Of a stretch of 64,000 nucleotides of DNA, positions 28,072 through 37,872 are shown one piece after another (within the stretch, counting starts at the first letter, position 1; every line of letters starts with the position of its first letter). The DNA is from Methanobacterium_C sp963845285. Lineage in GTDB: Archaea; Methanobacteriota; Methanobacteria; Methanobacteriales; Methanobacteriaceae. The stretch covers positions 1 to 64,000 of the forward strand of contig CAWJRO010000015.1 of the NCBI GenBank assembly GCA_963845285.1, read 5' to 3'. Position numbers and translations under genes: made by a program. The notes under the pieces were generated by a model. The model had not been told where the DNA came from, did no database searches, and worked only from the letters and a program-made list of their open reading frames with translations.

Positions 28072-28539
28072 TTAACAACCATTTAAAGCTGCCTGTATTT
28101 CTGTTTTTAAATCAGAATTTATGTCTTCAAGTGAAGTTAATTGAATTATAAAGTCTTCTTTTGTTATATTACCTGTTACAAATTGCTTTTTGACGTGTGT
28201 TAACTTATTCAAAGTATTTATGGTCACAGCATTGTTATTTTGAACAGCTATCAACTCTTTATCCATTTCCTGTTGGGATATACTTCCCTGCTGATATTTA
28301 TTTTCAATAGATGACTTTTGAGATTGGTAAAGTGAATCAAAATAGTCAGTTAAAAGAGTATTTTGTTGATCAATAGATTGAACAGATTTTTGTTGATCCT
28401 CAACGTGCTCAACAGGCAATATCAAGGACTCATTATCATTAGAAGATATACCATCTTTTAAATGAAAGAAAAATGGCACCGCAACCACTATAACCAAACA
28501 AACTAATATTATCAGAAATTTCTTATTATTAAAATCCAT
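28072..28539 (-). CDS. Membrane-anchored helical protein, unassigned
   Basis: About 155 residues from MDFNNKKFLIILVCLVIVVA: one N-terminal membrane anchor, then an extracellular helical part rich in Gln, Asn and Ser (about residues 40-150) with repeated EN/EL-type heptads. The frame opens upstream at 28620, but those residues are unlike a signal sequence, and GGAAG sits before the ATG at 28539. It contains a single Cys at the end (LNGC). Probably an extracytoplasmic protein; function unknown. It is directly beside MITE copy B. Confidence 0.6.
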   Translation of the reverse strand: MDFNNKKFLIILVCLVIVVAVPFFFHLKDGISSNDNESLILPVEHVEDQQKSVQSIDQQNTLLTDYFDSLYQSQKSSIENKYQQGSISQQEMDKELIAVQNNNAVTINTLNKLTHVKKQFVTGNITKEDFIIQLTSLEDINSDLKTEIQAALNGC

Positions 28540-28881
28540 AACTTCCATTGGGTTTCCATTATAGTTAAATATAATGGATAAATGGGTACGAATAATTTCA
28601 TAATTTTGATGCCACAGCAACTATGATAAAAATCAAGCAGGATTATAACTTGTATCTTCAGTTGGGATGCCAGAGCAAGTATACTAAAACTCCTGCTTTT
28701 AAGGATGTAAACCAAAAGTCATAAGGTATGATGAATATTTACTGTTGTTCATCAATTAGAAAAAAAGTAAATAAGACTTATTTGATCATGAAGACTGTAA
28801 ATCATCTTAACTTAAACATTGTTTAAAGGAGTTTTCATGTCTTTTAAAAGTTGTAAATCAAATTTTGCCTGCAATTAAATT

Positions 28882-30837
28882 TTAATCATTCATTGAATTG
28901 GACATTGTAAGAGATACTATACTGGCAAATGATTCAATTAAATGTTTTTTCTCGTTATCTATTGATTCATCTGTTGCAATTGCCAAAACACCAAGTATTC
29001 CACTGGGAACTTTTAATGGAATATGATACCATTTTGAAGACAATAAAGTTTCAGTAGTTCTTCCAGCAGATTTCTGATGCTCAAAAACCCAGTTAGAAAC
29101 ACCACACTCATTATCATCAAAAATTACATGATCCCCAAAACGAGACACAATATTCAAACGTTTTTGATCATCCTGCATCAAAATTATAACATCAAAATTA
29201 AATAATTCTGATATGTACCGTGTACTTCTCTTTAAAATGTCACCCAAACTTTGTGATATCAGTAAATCCTTACTGAACCCATATAAAGAAGCTATAAATT
29301 GTTCGCGCTGCCTGGTGTTCTCAACCTGCTTTTTGACTACATCTGCAAGGAAACTGGTAATTATGCCAACTATTAACAATACAAGAAATGTTGGGACAAA
29401 ACGAACATCTGAAACACTGAACGAGTAATAGGGCTGGACAAATAAAAAGTCAAAAACTCCTACAGCAAGTAATGATGACAGTATTCCTGCTTTCCTTCCA
29501 GATACCAAACCAGAAATCACAACAGGTATTATAAATATCATAGGTATATTTATTGCTTCAATATATGGTCTGATAACAAAACAAATTAAAGATGTAAACC
29601 CTATACTTAAAATACTCACCATATATGGCCTTAATTCCTGCCTTAAACTAAAATATGGATTTTTTACATTTTTAGTTTTTATAAACTCCTTATTTTCATT
29701 TTCCAGGATTAAAACCTGTGCTTGACTTTTTTGAATAACCTTATTGATTACAGAACCTTCAAAGAGTTCCTGAAAGCGGGACCTCCGGGAATGTCCCATG
29801 ATAATAAGGGTTATATTTTTGGATTTTGCAAATGAGACAATTTCATCAGATATCTTGTTACCTGCCAGACGAAAAACATTAGCATCCAATTCTTCAGCAA
29901 GTTTAAGGTTTTTATCAAGTTGAATGACTTCTTCGGATTTCATATTAAATTTATAAGAAGGATCAACATACACTGCAAAATATTCTACATTAAAAAGGTC
30001 TGAAAACCTATGTGCTAACCGTATAAGTTTTTCAGAGGATGAATTAGAGCTTATACATACCATTATCCGATTACTGGCATCCCACGGTCCAATGATTTTT
30101 TCCTGTTTTAAAAAATAATCCATATCATAGTCAATGTGTGTTGTAGTGTAACGCAGAGCAAGTTCACGTAACGCAACCAGATTTCTTTCTCTAAAGAATT
30201 TTTTCATTGCTTGTTTAGCTTTTTCAGGTATGTAAACTTTCCCTTCATTTAATCTTTCAATTAATTCTCCTGTAGGTAGGTCCACAAGCTCTATTTTATC
30301 TGCCATTTGAATAATTCTATCAGGAACTGTTTCTTTAACCTGCACACCCGTTATTTGTTTAATTATGTCATTCACGCTTTCTATGTGCTGTATATTCAAT
30401 GTTGTGTATACTGTTATACCCTGACTTAAAAGTTCTTCAACATCATTGTAACGCTTTAAATGGCGTGAACCTGGCACATTTGTGTGTGCCAGTTCATCGA
30501 CCATAACATAATCTGGTTTTCTTTTTAAAACAGCATCAATATCAAATTCTTCTAATAAAATTTCTTTATATTTGATTTTTCTTTGTGGTATCACCTCCAG
30601 ACCTTTAAGGAGATCCTGAGTTTCCTTTCTTCCGTGGGTTTCAGCTATTCCCACAACTACATTTTTTTTATTTTCATTCAGGACACGTGCTTCGCTTAGC
30701 ATTCTGTAGGTTTTACCAACACCCGCCACGTATCCAAGGAAAATCTTCAGATACCCCTTATTTTGATCCTGCTTACTTTCTTCTTCCTTTATCTGGCTTA
30801 AAAGCTCGTCAGGATCAGGTCGTTTAATTTCTGTCAT
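28882..30837 (-). CDS. kdpD: KdpD-like potassium sensor lacking the histidine-kinase module
   Basis: 651 residues. Domains in order: KdpD N-terminal nucleotide-binding domain with Walker A GYVAGVGKT (35-43) and VDELAHTN; a universal-stress-protein-like domain (about 245-375); a four-helix DUF4118 membrane domain (about 405-505); and a GAF-like domain to the end. The HisKA and ATPase domains of ordinary KdpD (about 900 residues) are absent, and the reading frame ends cleanly (SLTMSNSMND). No kdpE follows. Fourth gene of the kdpA-B-C-D array, 112 nt after kdpC. It may sense K+ or regulate KdpABC without phosphotransfer, as proposed for kinase-less KdpD proteins elsewhere. Confidence 0.9.
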   Translation of the reverse strand: MTEIKRPDPDELLSQIKEEESKQDQNKGYLKIFLGYVAGVGKTYRMLSEARVLNENKKNVVVGIAETHGRKETQDLLKGLEVIPQRKIKYKEILLEEFDIDAVLKRKPDYVMVDELAHTNVPGSRHLKRYNDVEELLSQGITVYTTLNIQHIESVNDIIKQITGVQVKETVPDRIIQMADKIELVDLPTGELIERLNEGKVYIPEKAKQAMKKFFRERNLVALRELALRYTTTHIDYDMDYFLKQEKIIGPWDASNRIMVCISSNSSSEKLIRLAHRFSDLFNVEYFAVYVDPSYKFNMKSEEVIQLDKNLKLAEELDANVFRLAGNKISDEIVSFAKSKNITLIIMGHSRRSRFQELFEGSVINKVIQKSQAQVLILENENKEFIKTKNVKNPYFSLRQELRPYMVSILSIGFTSLICFVIRPYIEAINIPMIFIIPVVISGLVSGRKAGILSSLLAVGVFDFLFVQPYYSFSVSDVRFVPTFLVLLIVGIITSFLADVVKKQVENTRQREQFIASLYGFSKDLLISQSLGDILKRSTRYISELFNFDVIILMQDDQKRLNIVSRFGDHVIFDDNECGVSNWVFEHQKSAGRTTETLLSSKWYHIPLKVPSGILGVLAIATDESIDNEKKHLIESFASIVSLTMSNSMND

Positions 30838-30949
30838 TTGTTTTCCTTCTATTATCCCAATTCAATGATTTCAATTCATCATTTTTATTCAAAATGATCT
30901 TCTTTAATTCCATCAAATTGAGATAGACACTATAATACTTTTTTATATT

Positions 30950-31513
30950 TCATTTTTTAAGATTGTCAAGTGCCAGATTGAGTTTTAACACATTTACTAT
31001 ACTAACATCTGAACCAAACATAGGTGTTTGCTTGTACTGATCTACAAGTTTTATAACTTTTGCCTCGCTAATTCCCCTTGCTTTAGCAATCCTTGGAACC
31101 TGGATCAATGCAGAGTCCATAGAGATGTATGGTTCGAGTCCACTGGCCGATGTCATGACAAGATCTGCTGGAACTGATGCATTTGATGCTAATGAATTTT
31201 CCTGTCTTACCTGGTCTACTCTTTGTTGCAATTGATCTATAAGTTTTTGATTTGTGGGCCCTAAATTACTTCCACTGGAAGAGCTTGAGTTATAATCTAT
31301 AGCTGATGGCCTTCCATGGAAATACTGGGGGCTTGAAAAGTTTTGTCCTATGAGCTGTGAGCCTACAACTGTACCATTTTCAGTTATCAGACCACCATTT
31401 GCTTGATTTGGAAATGCAACCTGTGATACAGCTGTAACTGCCAAAGGATAAATAATTCCCAAAAGTACAGTTAGTACCACAAACATCATAACTGCATTTT
31501 TAATTGTTTTCAT
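30950..31513 (-). CDS. kdpC: Potassium-transporting ATPase KdpC subunit
   Basis: 187 residues with one N-terminal membrane helix (AVMMFVVLTVLLGIIYPLAV) and the KdpC periplasmic domain, with SQLIGQNFSSPQYFHGRPSA and TSASGLEPYISMDSA conserved motifs. It stabilises the KdpFABC complex and its nucleotide affinity. It follows kdpB by five nucleotides. Length is typical. Confidence 0.97.
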   Translation of the reverse strand: MKTIKNAVMMFVVLTVLLGIIYPLAVTAVSQVAFPNQANGGLITENGTVVGSQLIGQNFSSPQYFHGRPSAIDYNSSSSSGSNLGPTNQKLIDQLQQRVDQVRQENSLASNASVPADLVMTSASGLEPYISMDSALIQVPRIAKARGISEAKVIKLVDQYKQTPMFGSDVSIVNVLKLNLALDNLKK

Positions 31514-31518
31514 ATTTT

Positions 31519-33579
31519 TCAGCCTCCTAAACCAAGAAGGGTTATTAAAATGTCTATGAGTTTAATACCTATAAATGGCAGTATAAGTCCACCAACTCCG
31601 TATATTAAAATATTCAATCCCAGCAACTCAGATACTGATGATGTTGAACGGAATTTAACTCCTCTTAAAGCTAGAGGAATTAGTAGAGGTATTATGATGG
31701 CATTGAATATGACTGCGGATAAAACAGCGCTGGTGGGCGTTGAAAGCCCCATAATATTCAACACACCTAATTCAGGGTAGGTAACTGCAAATATGGCTGG
31801 AATAATGGCAAAATATTTGGCCACATCATTTGCTATGCTGAATGTTGTTAGTGCACCTCGGGTTATGAGTATTTCTTTGCCTATTTCAACTATTTCCAGT
31901 AGTTTGGATGGTGATGAGTCAAGGTCAATCATGTTAGCTGCTTCTCTGGCTGCAGAAGTACCTGCACTCATTGCAACTGCAACATCTGCTTGTGCAAGTG
32001 CTGGGGCGTCGTTTGTGCCGTCTCCAATCATTGCAACAAGATGCTGCTGTTCATCTGATTGATATTTACGTATCATCTCCAGTTTGGTTTCCGGCTTGGC
32101 GTTGGCACTGAAATCATCTACACCTGCTTCAGCTGCTATTGATGCAGCGGTTAAAGCGTTGTCTCCTGTGATCATGATTGAAGTTATGCCCATTCTTCTT
32201 AGCTGTTGTAGTTTGTTTTTAATACCTTTTTTAACAATATCTTTAAGCCGTATAACTCCCATGACTCCTTTTTCATTTGCAACTACGAGGGGCGTGTCCC
32301 CCTTAACTGATATTTCCTCAACAACTTTTTTTATCTCATCTGAAACATTTTCATTGTGATTCTGGACAAATTCTTCTATGGCATCTGTAGATCCTTTTCT
32401 GATCATATTAGAACCAATATTTATTCCACTCATACGGGATTCTGGTGTGAAAGGAATAAATACAGATTCTGCAGGTGGTTTTATATCACTACCTCTTATG
32501 TTCAACTCTTTTTTTGCTAATTTAACTATACTACGTCCTTCAGGAGTTTCATCGGCAAGGGAAGATATTAAAGATGCATTAATCATATCATCTGTTTTCA
32601 CACCGTTTGCAGGGATAAATTCTGTGGCCATCCTGTTTCCAAGGGTTATTGTACCTGTTTTATCAAGTAAAACCACATCAACGTCTCCAGCAGCCTCAAC
32701 TGCCCTACCGCTCAGTGCAACAACATTGTGCTGTAAAAGTCTGTCCATACCCGCAATACCAATGGCAGGTAAAAGTGCCCCTATTGTGGTTGGCATCAAA
32801 CAGACCAGAAGAGCTATGAGAATGGGTGTGGTAATGGCAATTCCCATGTAACCTGCAAATGCTGAAAGTGTAATTACAACTGTGATAAATAAGGCTGTCA
32901 AACCTATAAGAAGGATCTCAAGAGCTTTTTCATTGGGTGTTTTTTCCCTTTTGGCACTCTCCACCATGTTTATCATGTTGTCCAGGAAACTCTTTCCGGG
33001 TTCAACTGTTATTTTGACTTTAATGGTTCCTGAAAGTATTTTAGTACCTCCAGTTACACCACATTTATCCCCTCCAGACTCCCTTATAACAGGGGCAGAT
33101 TCTCCAGTTATGGCAGATTCATCAACAAGTGATGTACCTTCGATTATGTCTCCATCGCTGGGTATGAGTTCTCCTTCTTCAACCAAGACAACGTCATTTT
33201 TGACAAGTGTTGGTGCCGGTACTTCTTTTACCTCACTGTTTTTCATGATTTTTTTGGCAATCACTTCGTTTCTGGTTTTTCTTAATGATTCTGCCCTTGC
33301 TTTTCCCTGGCTTTCAGCTATTGCTTCTGCAAAGTTTGCAAAAAGAACTGTGAACCACAACCAAATTGTGATCTGAAGGTTGAAAGCGAAGCTTGCACCA
33401 GAAATTAGGTTTAAAATGGTTAGTAATGTTGTAATTACAGCACCTACTTCCACTATAAGCATTACAGGATTTTTGATGAGTGTTAAAGGGTTAAGTCGAG
33501 TGAATGATCCTTTAAATGATTGTTTTAAAATTTCTCCCTGGAAAATAGTTGATGTTTGTTTTGATGATGTTTCTTTCAT
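31519..33579 (-). CDS. kdpB: Potassium-transporting ATPase KdpB (P-type ATPase catalytic subunit)
   Basis: 686 residues, P1A-type ATPase. Phosphorylation site Asp306 in LLDKTGTITLG, actuator motif ITGESAPV and hinge GDGTNDAPALAQ are all present. It hydrolyses ATP to drive KdpA-mediated K+ uptake. The stop is 5 nt before kdpC; the gap to kdpA is 11 nt with a GGAGGTG ribosome site. Length and motifs are normal. Confidence 0.98.
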   Translation of the reverse strand: MKETSSKQTSTIFQGEILKQSFKGSFTRLNPLTLIKNPVMLIVEVGAVITTLLTILNLISGASFAFNLQITIWLWFTVLFANFAEAIAESQGKARAESLRKTRNEVIAKKIMKNSEVKEVPAPTLVKNDVVLVEEGELIPSDGDIIEGTSLVDESAITGESAPVIRESGGDKCGVTGGTKILSGTIKVKITVEPGKSFLDNMINMVESAKREKTPNEKALEILLIGLTALFITVVITLSAFAGYMGIAITTPILIALLVCLMPTTIGALLPAIGIAGMDRLLQHNVVALSGRAVEAAGDVDVVLLDKTGTITLGNRMATEFIPANGVKTDDMINASLISSLADETPEGRSIVKLAKKELNIRGSDIKPPAESVFIPFTPESRMSGINIGSNMIRKGSTDAIEEFVQNHNENVSDEIKKVVEEISVKGDTPLVVANEKGVMGVIRLKDIVKKGIKNKLQQLRRMGITSIMITGDNALTAASIAAEAGVDDFSANAKPETKLEMIRKYQSDEQQHLVAMIGDGTNDAPALAQADVAVAMSAGTSAAREAANMIDLDSSPSKLLEIVEIGKEILITRGALTTFSIANDVAKYFAIIPAIFAVTYPELGVLNIMGLSTPTSAVLSAVIFNAIIIPLLIPLALRGVKFRSTSSVSELLGLNILIYGVGGLILPFIGIKLIDILITLLGLGG

Positions 33580-33590
33580 TTTTCCACCTC

Positions 33591-35297
33591 CTATGCAAAG
33601 ATCTTACCTGCCTGCAAGAATAAATGTTCAAGACCCGGCCCTAGGGCAAATACAGGGAAGAAAGTTAGTGCTCCCATAATTATCACCACAGCCACAACCA
33701 TAATAACAAAAAGGGGTCCTGTGGTTGGGAATGATGCAGAACTCATTGAAACTTTTCCTTTTTGGGCTAAAGCTCCGGCAATTGCTATAGCTGGAATTAT
33801 AGTGGCAAATCTACCTATGAGCATGGCTAATCCTGTTGTCAGATTATAGAACACTGTGTTCACAGTTAATCCTCCAAATGCTGAACCGTTGTTACCAACG
33901 GTTGAGAAATATGCATACAATATTTCACTTAAACCATGAGCTGAAGGATTGCTAAGTCCTGCCAATCCATCAGGTGTGGACAAAGCCAAAGCTGAAAGTA
34001 TTAATACGCTGGCAGGTGCCCCTATCAATGGTATTAATGCCAGTTTCATTTCATAGGGTCCTAATTTTTTACCCAGAAATTCTGGAGTTCTTCCTATCAT
34101 CAGTCCTGCTATGAACATGGTTAATATGACGTAGAATAATAGACCCGCCAGTCCAACACCTATTCCTCCGAATATAACTTCACCTGTGCCCATATTGAAC
34201 ATGTAAACCAATCCTGTAAGTGGCATGGTACTGTCATGCATTGAGTTTACACCACCGTTTGAAACATCAGTTGTGAGAACACCCCACAAAACAGAGTTTG
34301 TGGTTCCAAGCCGGACCTCTTTACCTTCCATGTTTTGTCCATTTACCCCCATTTTCTCTATCACAGGGTTTGGATGATCTTCAGACCATAAAGCAACACC
34401 GAGCCCCATTACCAGTAACATCATCATTACTGCAAAAAGAGCCAGTCCCTGTTTTATATTCCTAACTAAATATCCGAACATGAATACTATGGACATTGGT
34501 ATCAGTATGATTGCCAGTGTTTCGAGGAGGTTAGTGAAGCCGTTTGGGTTTTCAAATGGATGTGCTGAATTTACGTTGAAAAATCCTCCTCCATTGGATC
34601 CGAGCATTTTAATTGCTTCCTGTGAAGCTACAGGTCCAAGGGGTATAATCTGACTGGCACCTTCAATGGTCTGAGCAGTAGCATAAGAATCAAATGTCTG
34701 GACAACACCCTGGGATACCAATAGAATTGCCAAGATTATGGATAATGGTAATAGAATGTAAAGAACCATTCTTGTAATGTCAACCCAGAAGTTTCCGAGT
34801 TTATCTGTATTTTTGCGTATAAAACCTCTGATAAGTACAAGGGCCGCAGCCATACCCACTGCTGCTGAAAGGAAGTTTTGAACAGCGAGTCCTACCATCT
34901 GTGTCAGGTAGCTCATGGTTGTTTCACCAGCATAAGCCTGCCAGTTGGTATTAGTTACAAAGGATATTGCAGTGTTAAGGGCTGTGTCCCATCTGACACC
35001 TGAAAAGCCTTCAGGATTCAATGGTAATATTCCCTGTATTATTTGAATAATAAAGACAAATAATATTATAAGAATATTAAATATAACAAGTGCCTTGGCA
35101 TAGCCCTTCCACGTCATTTCTTCAGTTTCATCCACACCACAAATACGATATATGAACTTTTCTACAGGACGAACTAAAGGAGTCATAAAATTCTTTTCGC
35201 CACTGAATACTTTGGACATGTACTTACCCAGAGGCCATGCAAGAAGTATAGCCACTACAAAGAACAAAATAATATAAATCAAGCTGTTAACATCCAT
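33591..35297 (-). CDS. kdpA: Potassium-transporting ATPase KdpA (K+-channel-like subunit)
   Basis: 568 residues, about ten to twelve transmembrane helices, related to the Trk/Ktr superfamily. It has selectivity-filter-like glycines (SFVTNTNWQAY, LGSNGGGFFNVNSAHPFENP, GNNGSAFGGL). It conducts K+ into the cell with high affinity. First gene of the kdpABC-D operon. GGGAGG lies nine bases before the ATG. No KdpF-like gene is recognised upstream. Confidence 0.98.
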   Translation of the reverse strand: MDVNSLIYIILFFVVAILLAWPLGKYMSKVFSGEKNFMTPLVRPVEKFIYRICGVDETEEMTWKGYAKALVIFNILIILFVFIIQIIQGILPLNPEGFSGVRWDTALNTAISFVTNTNWQAYAGETTMSYLTQMVGLAVQNFLSAAVGMAAALVLIRGFIRKNTDKLGNFWVDITRMVLYILLPLSIILAILLVSQGVVQTFDSYATAQTIEGASQIIPLGPVASQEAIKMLGSNGGGFFNVNSAHPFENPNGFTNLLETLAIILIPMSIVFMFGYLVRNIKQGLALFAVMMMLLVMGLGVALWSEDHPNPVIEKMGVNGQNMEGKEVRLGTTNSVLWGVLTTDVSNGGVNSMHDSTMPLTGLVYMFNMGTGEVIFGGIGVGLAGLLFYVILTMFIAGLMIGRTPEFLGKKLGPYEMKLALIPLIGAPASVLILSALALSTPDGLAGLSNPSAHGLSEILYAYFSTVGNNGSAFGGLTVNTVFYNLTTGLAMLIGRFATIIPAIAIAGALAQKGKVSMSSASFPTTGPLFVIMVVAVVIIMGALTFFPVFALGPGLEHLFLQAGKIFA

Positions 35298-35301
35298 ATA
35301 A

Positions 35302-35481
35302 CTAACCTCCCATAGATTCTAACATATATAAATTATAATAAAATGTTAGATTAAATTTAATCAAGTTTGATGAATCTGTTTCAGATTCAAAGGATTTTGA
35401 TCTTTGAAAACTAAATAAATCTTGAACTGTGGTTTTTAATTTTTTAAGATATGATTTTAGTTTAAGATTTGATATTTGCAT
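35302..35481 (-). CDS. Possible leader ORF upstream of kdpA (59 aa)
   Basis: An ATG with GGTGG in front opens a 59-codon frame (MQISNLKLKSYLKKLK...) ending in TAG inside the kdpA ribosome-site region (MGG). It has no hydrophobic helix, so it is not KdpF. The frame could be a translated leader that couples to kdpA or merely a chance frame in AT-rich DNA. Confidence 0.3.
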   Translation of the reverse strand: MQISNLKLKSYLKKLKTTVQDLFSFQRSKSFESETDSSNLIKFNLTFYYNLYMLESMGG

Positions 35482-36071
35482 TCAACCACCACTTTAATTA
35501 AGACACATAAACTAAATTTTTTTGAATTTTTCTTCTTAAATTCATTATTTTCTGTAGAAATAGGCTGAAAAAGATTATCTGTGCTTCTTATTTTTTACAA
35601 AACTTTTAGTTGGGGGTTCGTAATTTTTTCAACTTAACTCCAAGCCATCTTCTATTATTACTTTCACATATAAAGTTTTCGATCTAAAACACCTTAAAAC
35701 CCTTATTTTTTTAATAACAGTGTTATAATGTACAGTATAAATGAAGATAGGAAGTTATATACCCTAAATAAATATTGGAAGTCCGATAAATCATTAAAAT
35801 GTATTTAAAGCTATTCTTTTAGAATCAAAATGTAACTAAAATATTTCATATCTTTAATGTTGAAATAAATCTCAATGAGCCCGAATTCAAAGCTCAAATT
35901 ACACATATTTTTTATTGAGTACATTTTGAAAGTATTAAATTTAATTTAGGAATTTTTATTTTATATTACGGATTTTGTTATGTATCTAAGATTTCTGTTG
36001 CATTAGCCGAGATTTTTATTACATTATATGGTTCTATTATTAAATTAATGTTATGATCGTGCTTGATCTTG
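35482..36071. other. Intergenic region upstream of kdp
   Basis: About 600 nt, AT-rich. Contains the 13-nt palindrome ATAACAGTGTTAT at 35714-35726, a possible regulator site but far from kdpA. No gene recognised. Confidence 0.4.
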
Positions 36072-36133
36072 AACAGATTTGTAACAGATTTGTAACAGAT
36101 TTGTAACAGATTTGTAACAGATTTGTAACAGAT
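36072..36133. repeat. Tandem repeat, 11-bp unit, about 5.6 copies
   Basis: AACAGATTTGT repeated five times exactly, followed by AACAGAT. The 11-bp unit equals about one helical turn, so the motif always faces the same side of the DNA, as in regulator-binding arrays. It lies 50 nt before the ATG of the small gene at 36184. Confidence 0.9.
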
Positions 36134-36183
36134 AATATGGATAATATTAATCTGTAAATAATATTAAAAACAAATAAATTAAC

Positions 36184-36330
36184 ATGGCAGCTGATGAGGA
36201 CCTTATGAAAAAACTAAAAAAAAAGAAGGAAAGAGAGATAACGATCTTAATAATGGCTGCTGTGTTAATTCTGCTTTTAACCGTCATTATAATCGGCATT
36301 CTGATACATACAGGTCAGTACAGGATTTAA
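36184..36330 (+). CDS. Small tail-anchored-like membrane protein (48 aa)
   Basis: MAADEDLMKKLKKKKEREIT followed by a hydrophobic helix (ILIMAAVLILLLTVIIIGIL) and HTGQYRI. A very basic cytosolic N-terminus and single membrane span. There is no ribosome site, so a leaderless transcript is possible. The 11-bp tandem array upstream suggests a regulated promoter. Function unknown. Confidence 0.55.
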   Translation: MAADEDLMKKLKKKKEREITILIMAAVLILLLTVIIIGILIHTGQYRI

Positions 36331-36806
36331 TTACATTTAAAACCGTTTAAAATAAAACAGTGAAATTAACTTTTAAGTTTGAGAAACATTGGTGAACTAT
36401 TTCTCCAAATGTTTTCTGTTATTTACTTCAATTACTCTGTATTTCAATTATTTCTGCCATTTACCTGCTTAAAATAATTCCATTGTCAATTCCAACCTAA
36501 ATTTCAAAGTACTCAACAATTTATATAATCAACAATCAAAGATTCATTTATCGTATAAAGTAACTTTTCTCCCATATGTTAAAATTCATCATTAACTAAG
36601 ATTTTAATGTCTGATCATATTTTGATTTGGTTTCGCGGTATTTTCAGGCACAATAACTAATTTAAGATTCCTCAGTGCTCATATTAATAATATACTAAAC
36701 TAAGATGGGGGTATAAACTAAAGTGAGATATTTGAGTAAAATAGGAGGTATTATTCGTTGAAGTTAAATTGAAAATAGAATTGAAAATAGAATTGAAATC
36801 TAAATA
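36331..36806. other. Intergenic with dispersed repeat
   Basis: No gene. The right half (36637-36745) is a copy of a repeat recurring at 50188-50297; after it come two copies of GAAAATAGAATT near 36771-36795. Confidence 0.5.
36637..36745. repeat. About 110-bp dispersed repeat R110, copy 1
   Basis: From GGTATTTTCAGGCACAATAA through AATAATATACTAAACTAAGA and GGGGGTATAAACTAAAGTGA to AGTAAAATAGG. Matches 50188-50297 in the same orientation; the GGGGGTATAAACTAAA core also occurs at 45094-45110. It lies downstream of the 84-aa minus-strand gene. Confidence 0.8.
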
Positions 36807-37061
36807 TTAAAGTATAATATCACGTTTATCTGTCCAAAATTGAAGTAATGCAGATAGCCTTGTCATTTTCACGTCAACAGACATGTCTTTATCGGACATA
36901 ATATTTTTAAAATCCTGATATAATTCATACTCCATAATTCCTAGTTTTGAATGTTTATCATGTAATTTTCCATATTTTTTAGCTAAAGCTACCCTGTCCA
37001 TTAGTGCTACTTCGTGCCAAAATAACGCAGCTATTTCCATTTTTGAATCTTTTTTATCCAT
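36807..37061 (-). CDS. Small protein (84 aa), unassigned
   Basis: Starts MDKKDSKMEIAALFWHEVAL with GGTGAC before the ATG. A helical soluble protein with several His and Trp residues (FWHEV, LQFWTDKRD). No family recognised. Bordered downstream by repeat R110, an arrangement also seen for the 73-aa gene at 50334, but the two proteins are not obviously similar. Confidence 0.6.
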   Translation of the reverse strand: MDKKDSKMEIAALFWHEVALMDRVALAKKYGKLHDKHSKLGIMEYELYQDFKNIMSDKDMSVDVKMTRLSALLQFWTDKRDIIL

Positions 37062-37325
37062 GAAGTCACCATATTTTTATTTAAATTAACTAATTTAAAT
37101 CCACATAGAACGTAAAAACAGTTTATCCATAATTAACCGTAATTTTATTGTTATCAAATAATTCTATGTATCCAAACTAAGTAAAATTAATTATTTCTTT
37201 AATCTATGCATAAAATTTACTATTAACATTTGAATAGGAACTTTTATTTTTAATACTCCAAAATTTCTATACGAGGGGAATGAAAATACAAAATTGTTTC
37301 AATAGAAAAAAAGGAGGGAATAAGG

Positions 37326-37631
37326 ATGAGTAAATGGGCGGATTATTGTATTTCTGCAGTTAGATATGACAGTACAGGAAATCACATTGAAAAAGTTCAA
37401 GTCTGTGAAGACTATGGTAAAACATTAGGAAATTTTGAAGAATGGTTACGAAATAATGTTATTTTAGCATTAGACAATAATAAAACATTTGTAACAATAA
37501 TAAATAATGAAGGGGGGTCTTGTAGTATAGGTACAAATGTTCATGTAATCAATGTAAATGGGACAAAATATATTCGAACGGATAAAGACAAGACAACTCA
37601 TGATAATTTAGGAAATATTCCTAGGTTTTAA
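37326..37631 (+). CDS. DUF3892 domain protein
   Basis: 101 residues: MSKWADYCISAVRYDSTGNH, a central FVTIINNEGGSCSIGTNV and HVINVNGTKYIRTDKDKTTH. This matches my memory of the DUF3892 pattern, in which a short protein ends with an NxPxF-type motif (here GNIPRF). AAAGGAGGGAATAAGG precedes the ATG, an excellent ribosome site. Function unknown; family members are scattered in accessory regions of bacteria and archaea. A single gene. Confidence 0.75.
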   Translation: MSKWADYCISAVRYDSTGNHIEKVQVCEDYGKTLGNFEEWLRNNVILALDNNKTFVTIINNEGGSCSIGTNVHVINVNGTKYIRTDKDKTTHDNLGNIPRF

Positions 37632-37704
37632 TTATCGTTATTAATATACAAAATTTCTTATAAAACGAAGAAAAGAGAATACATGTTAATTATCTATCAA
37701 TTTC

Positions 37705-37740
37705 AGTAAAAAAAGGATAATATTCTTTTGAAAAATTAAA
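37705..37740. repeat. Short dispersed repeat (GGATAATATTCTTTTGAAAAA type), copy 1
   Basis: A motif of 40-45 nt of the form AAAGGATAATATTCTTTTG followed by AAAAATTAAA. Related copies are at 45122-45160, 50283-50330 and 50627-50672. Confidence 0.55.
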
Positions 37741-37872
37741 TTAAAAAAGCAAAAATTTAGTCAAATTTATTAAAATGTTTTAAACCTTTTCAATTTTAAA
37801 GTATCCCAGTTGCATCTGCAACCTTTTTAAGAATATAAACTGGGACAAATAACAAAACATCATCTGTTCTTA

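Noticed and set aside
31550..33679. Series of plus-strand ORFs opposite kdpB/kdpA
   Set aside because: They are antisense shadows of the well-identified kdp genes and have no ribosome sites or known motifs.
35302..35481. kdpF upstream of kdpA
   Set aside because: The 59-codon frame has no hydrophobic helix, which KdpF needs; kept only as a low-confidence leader ORF.
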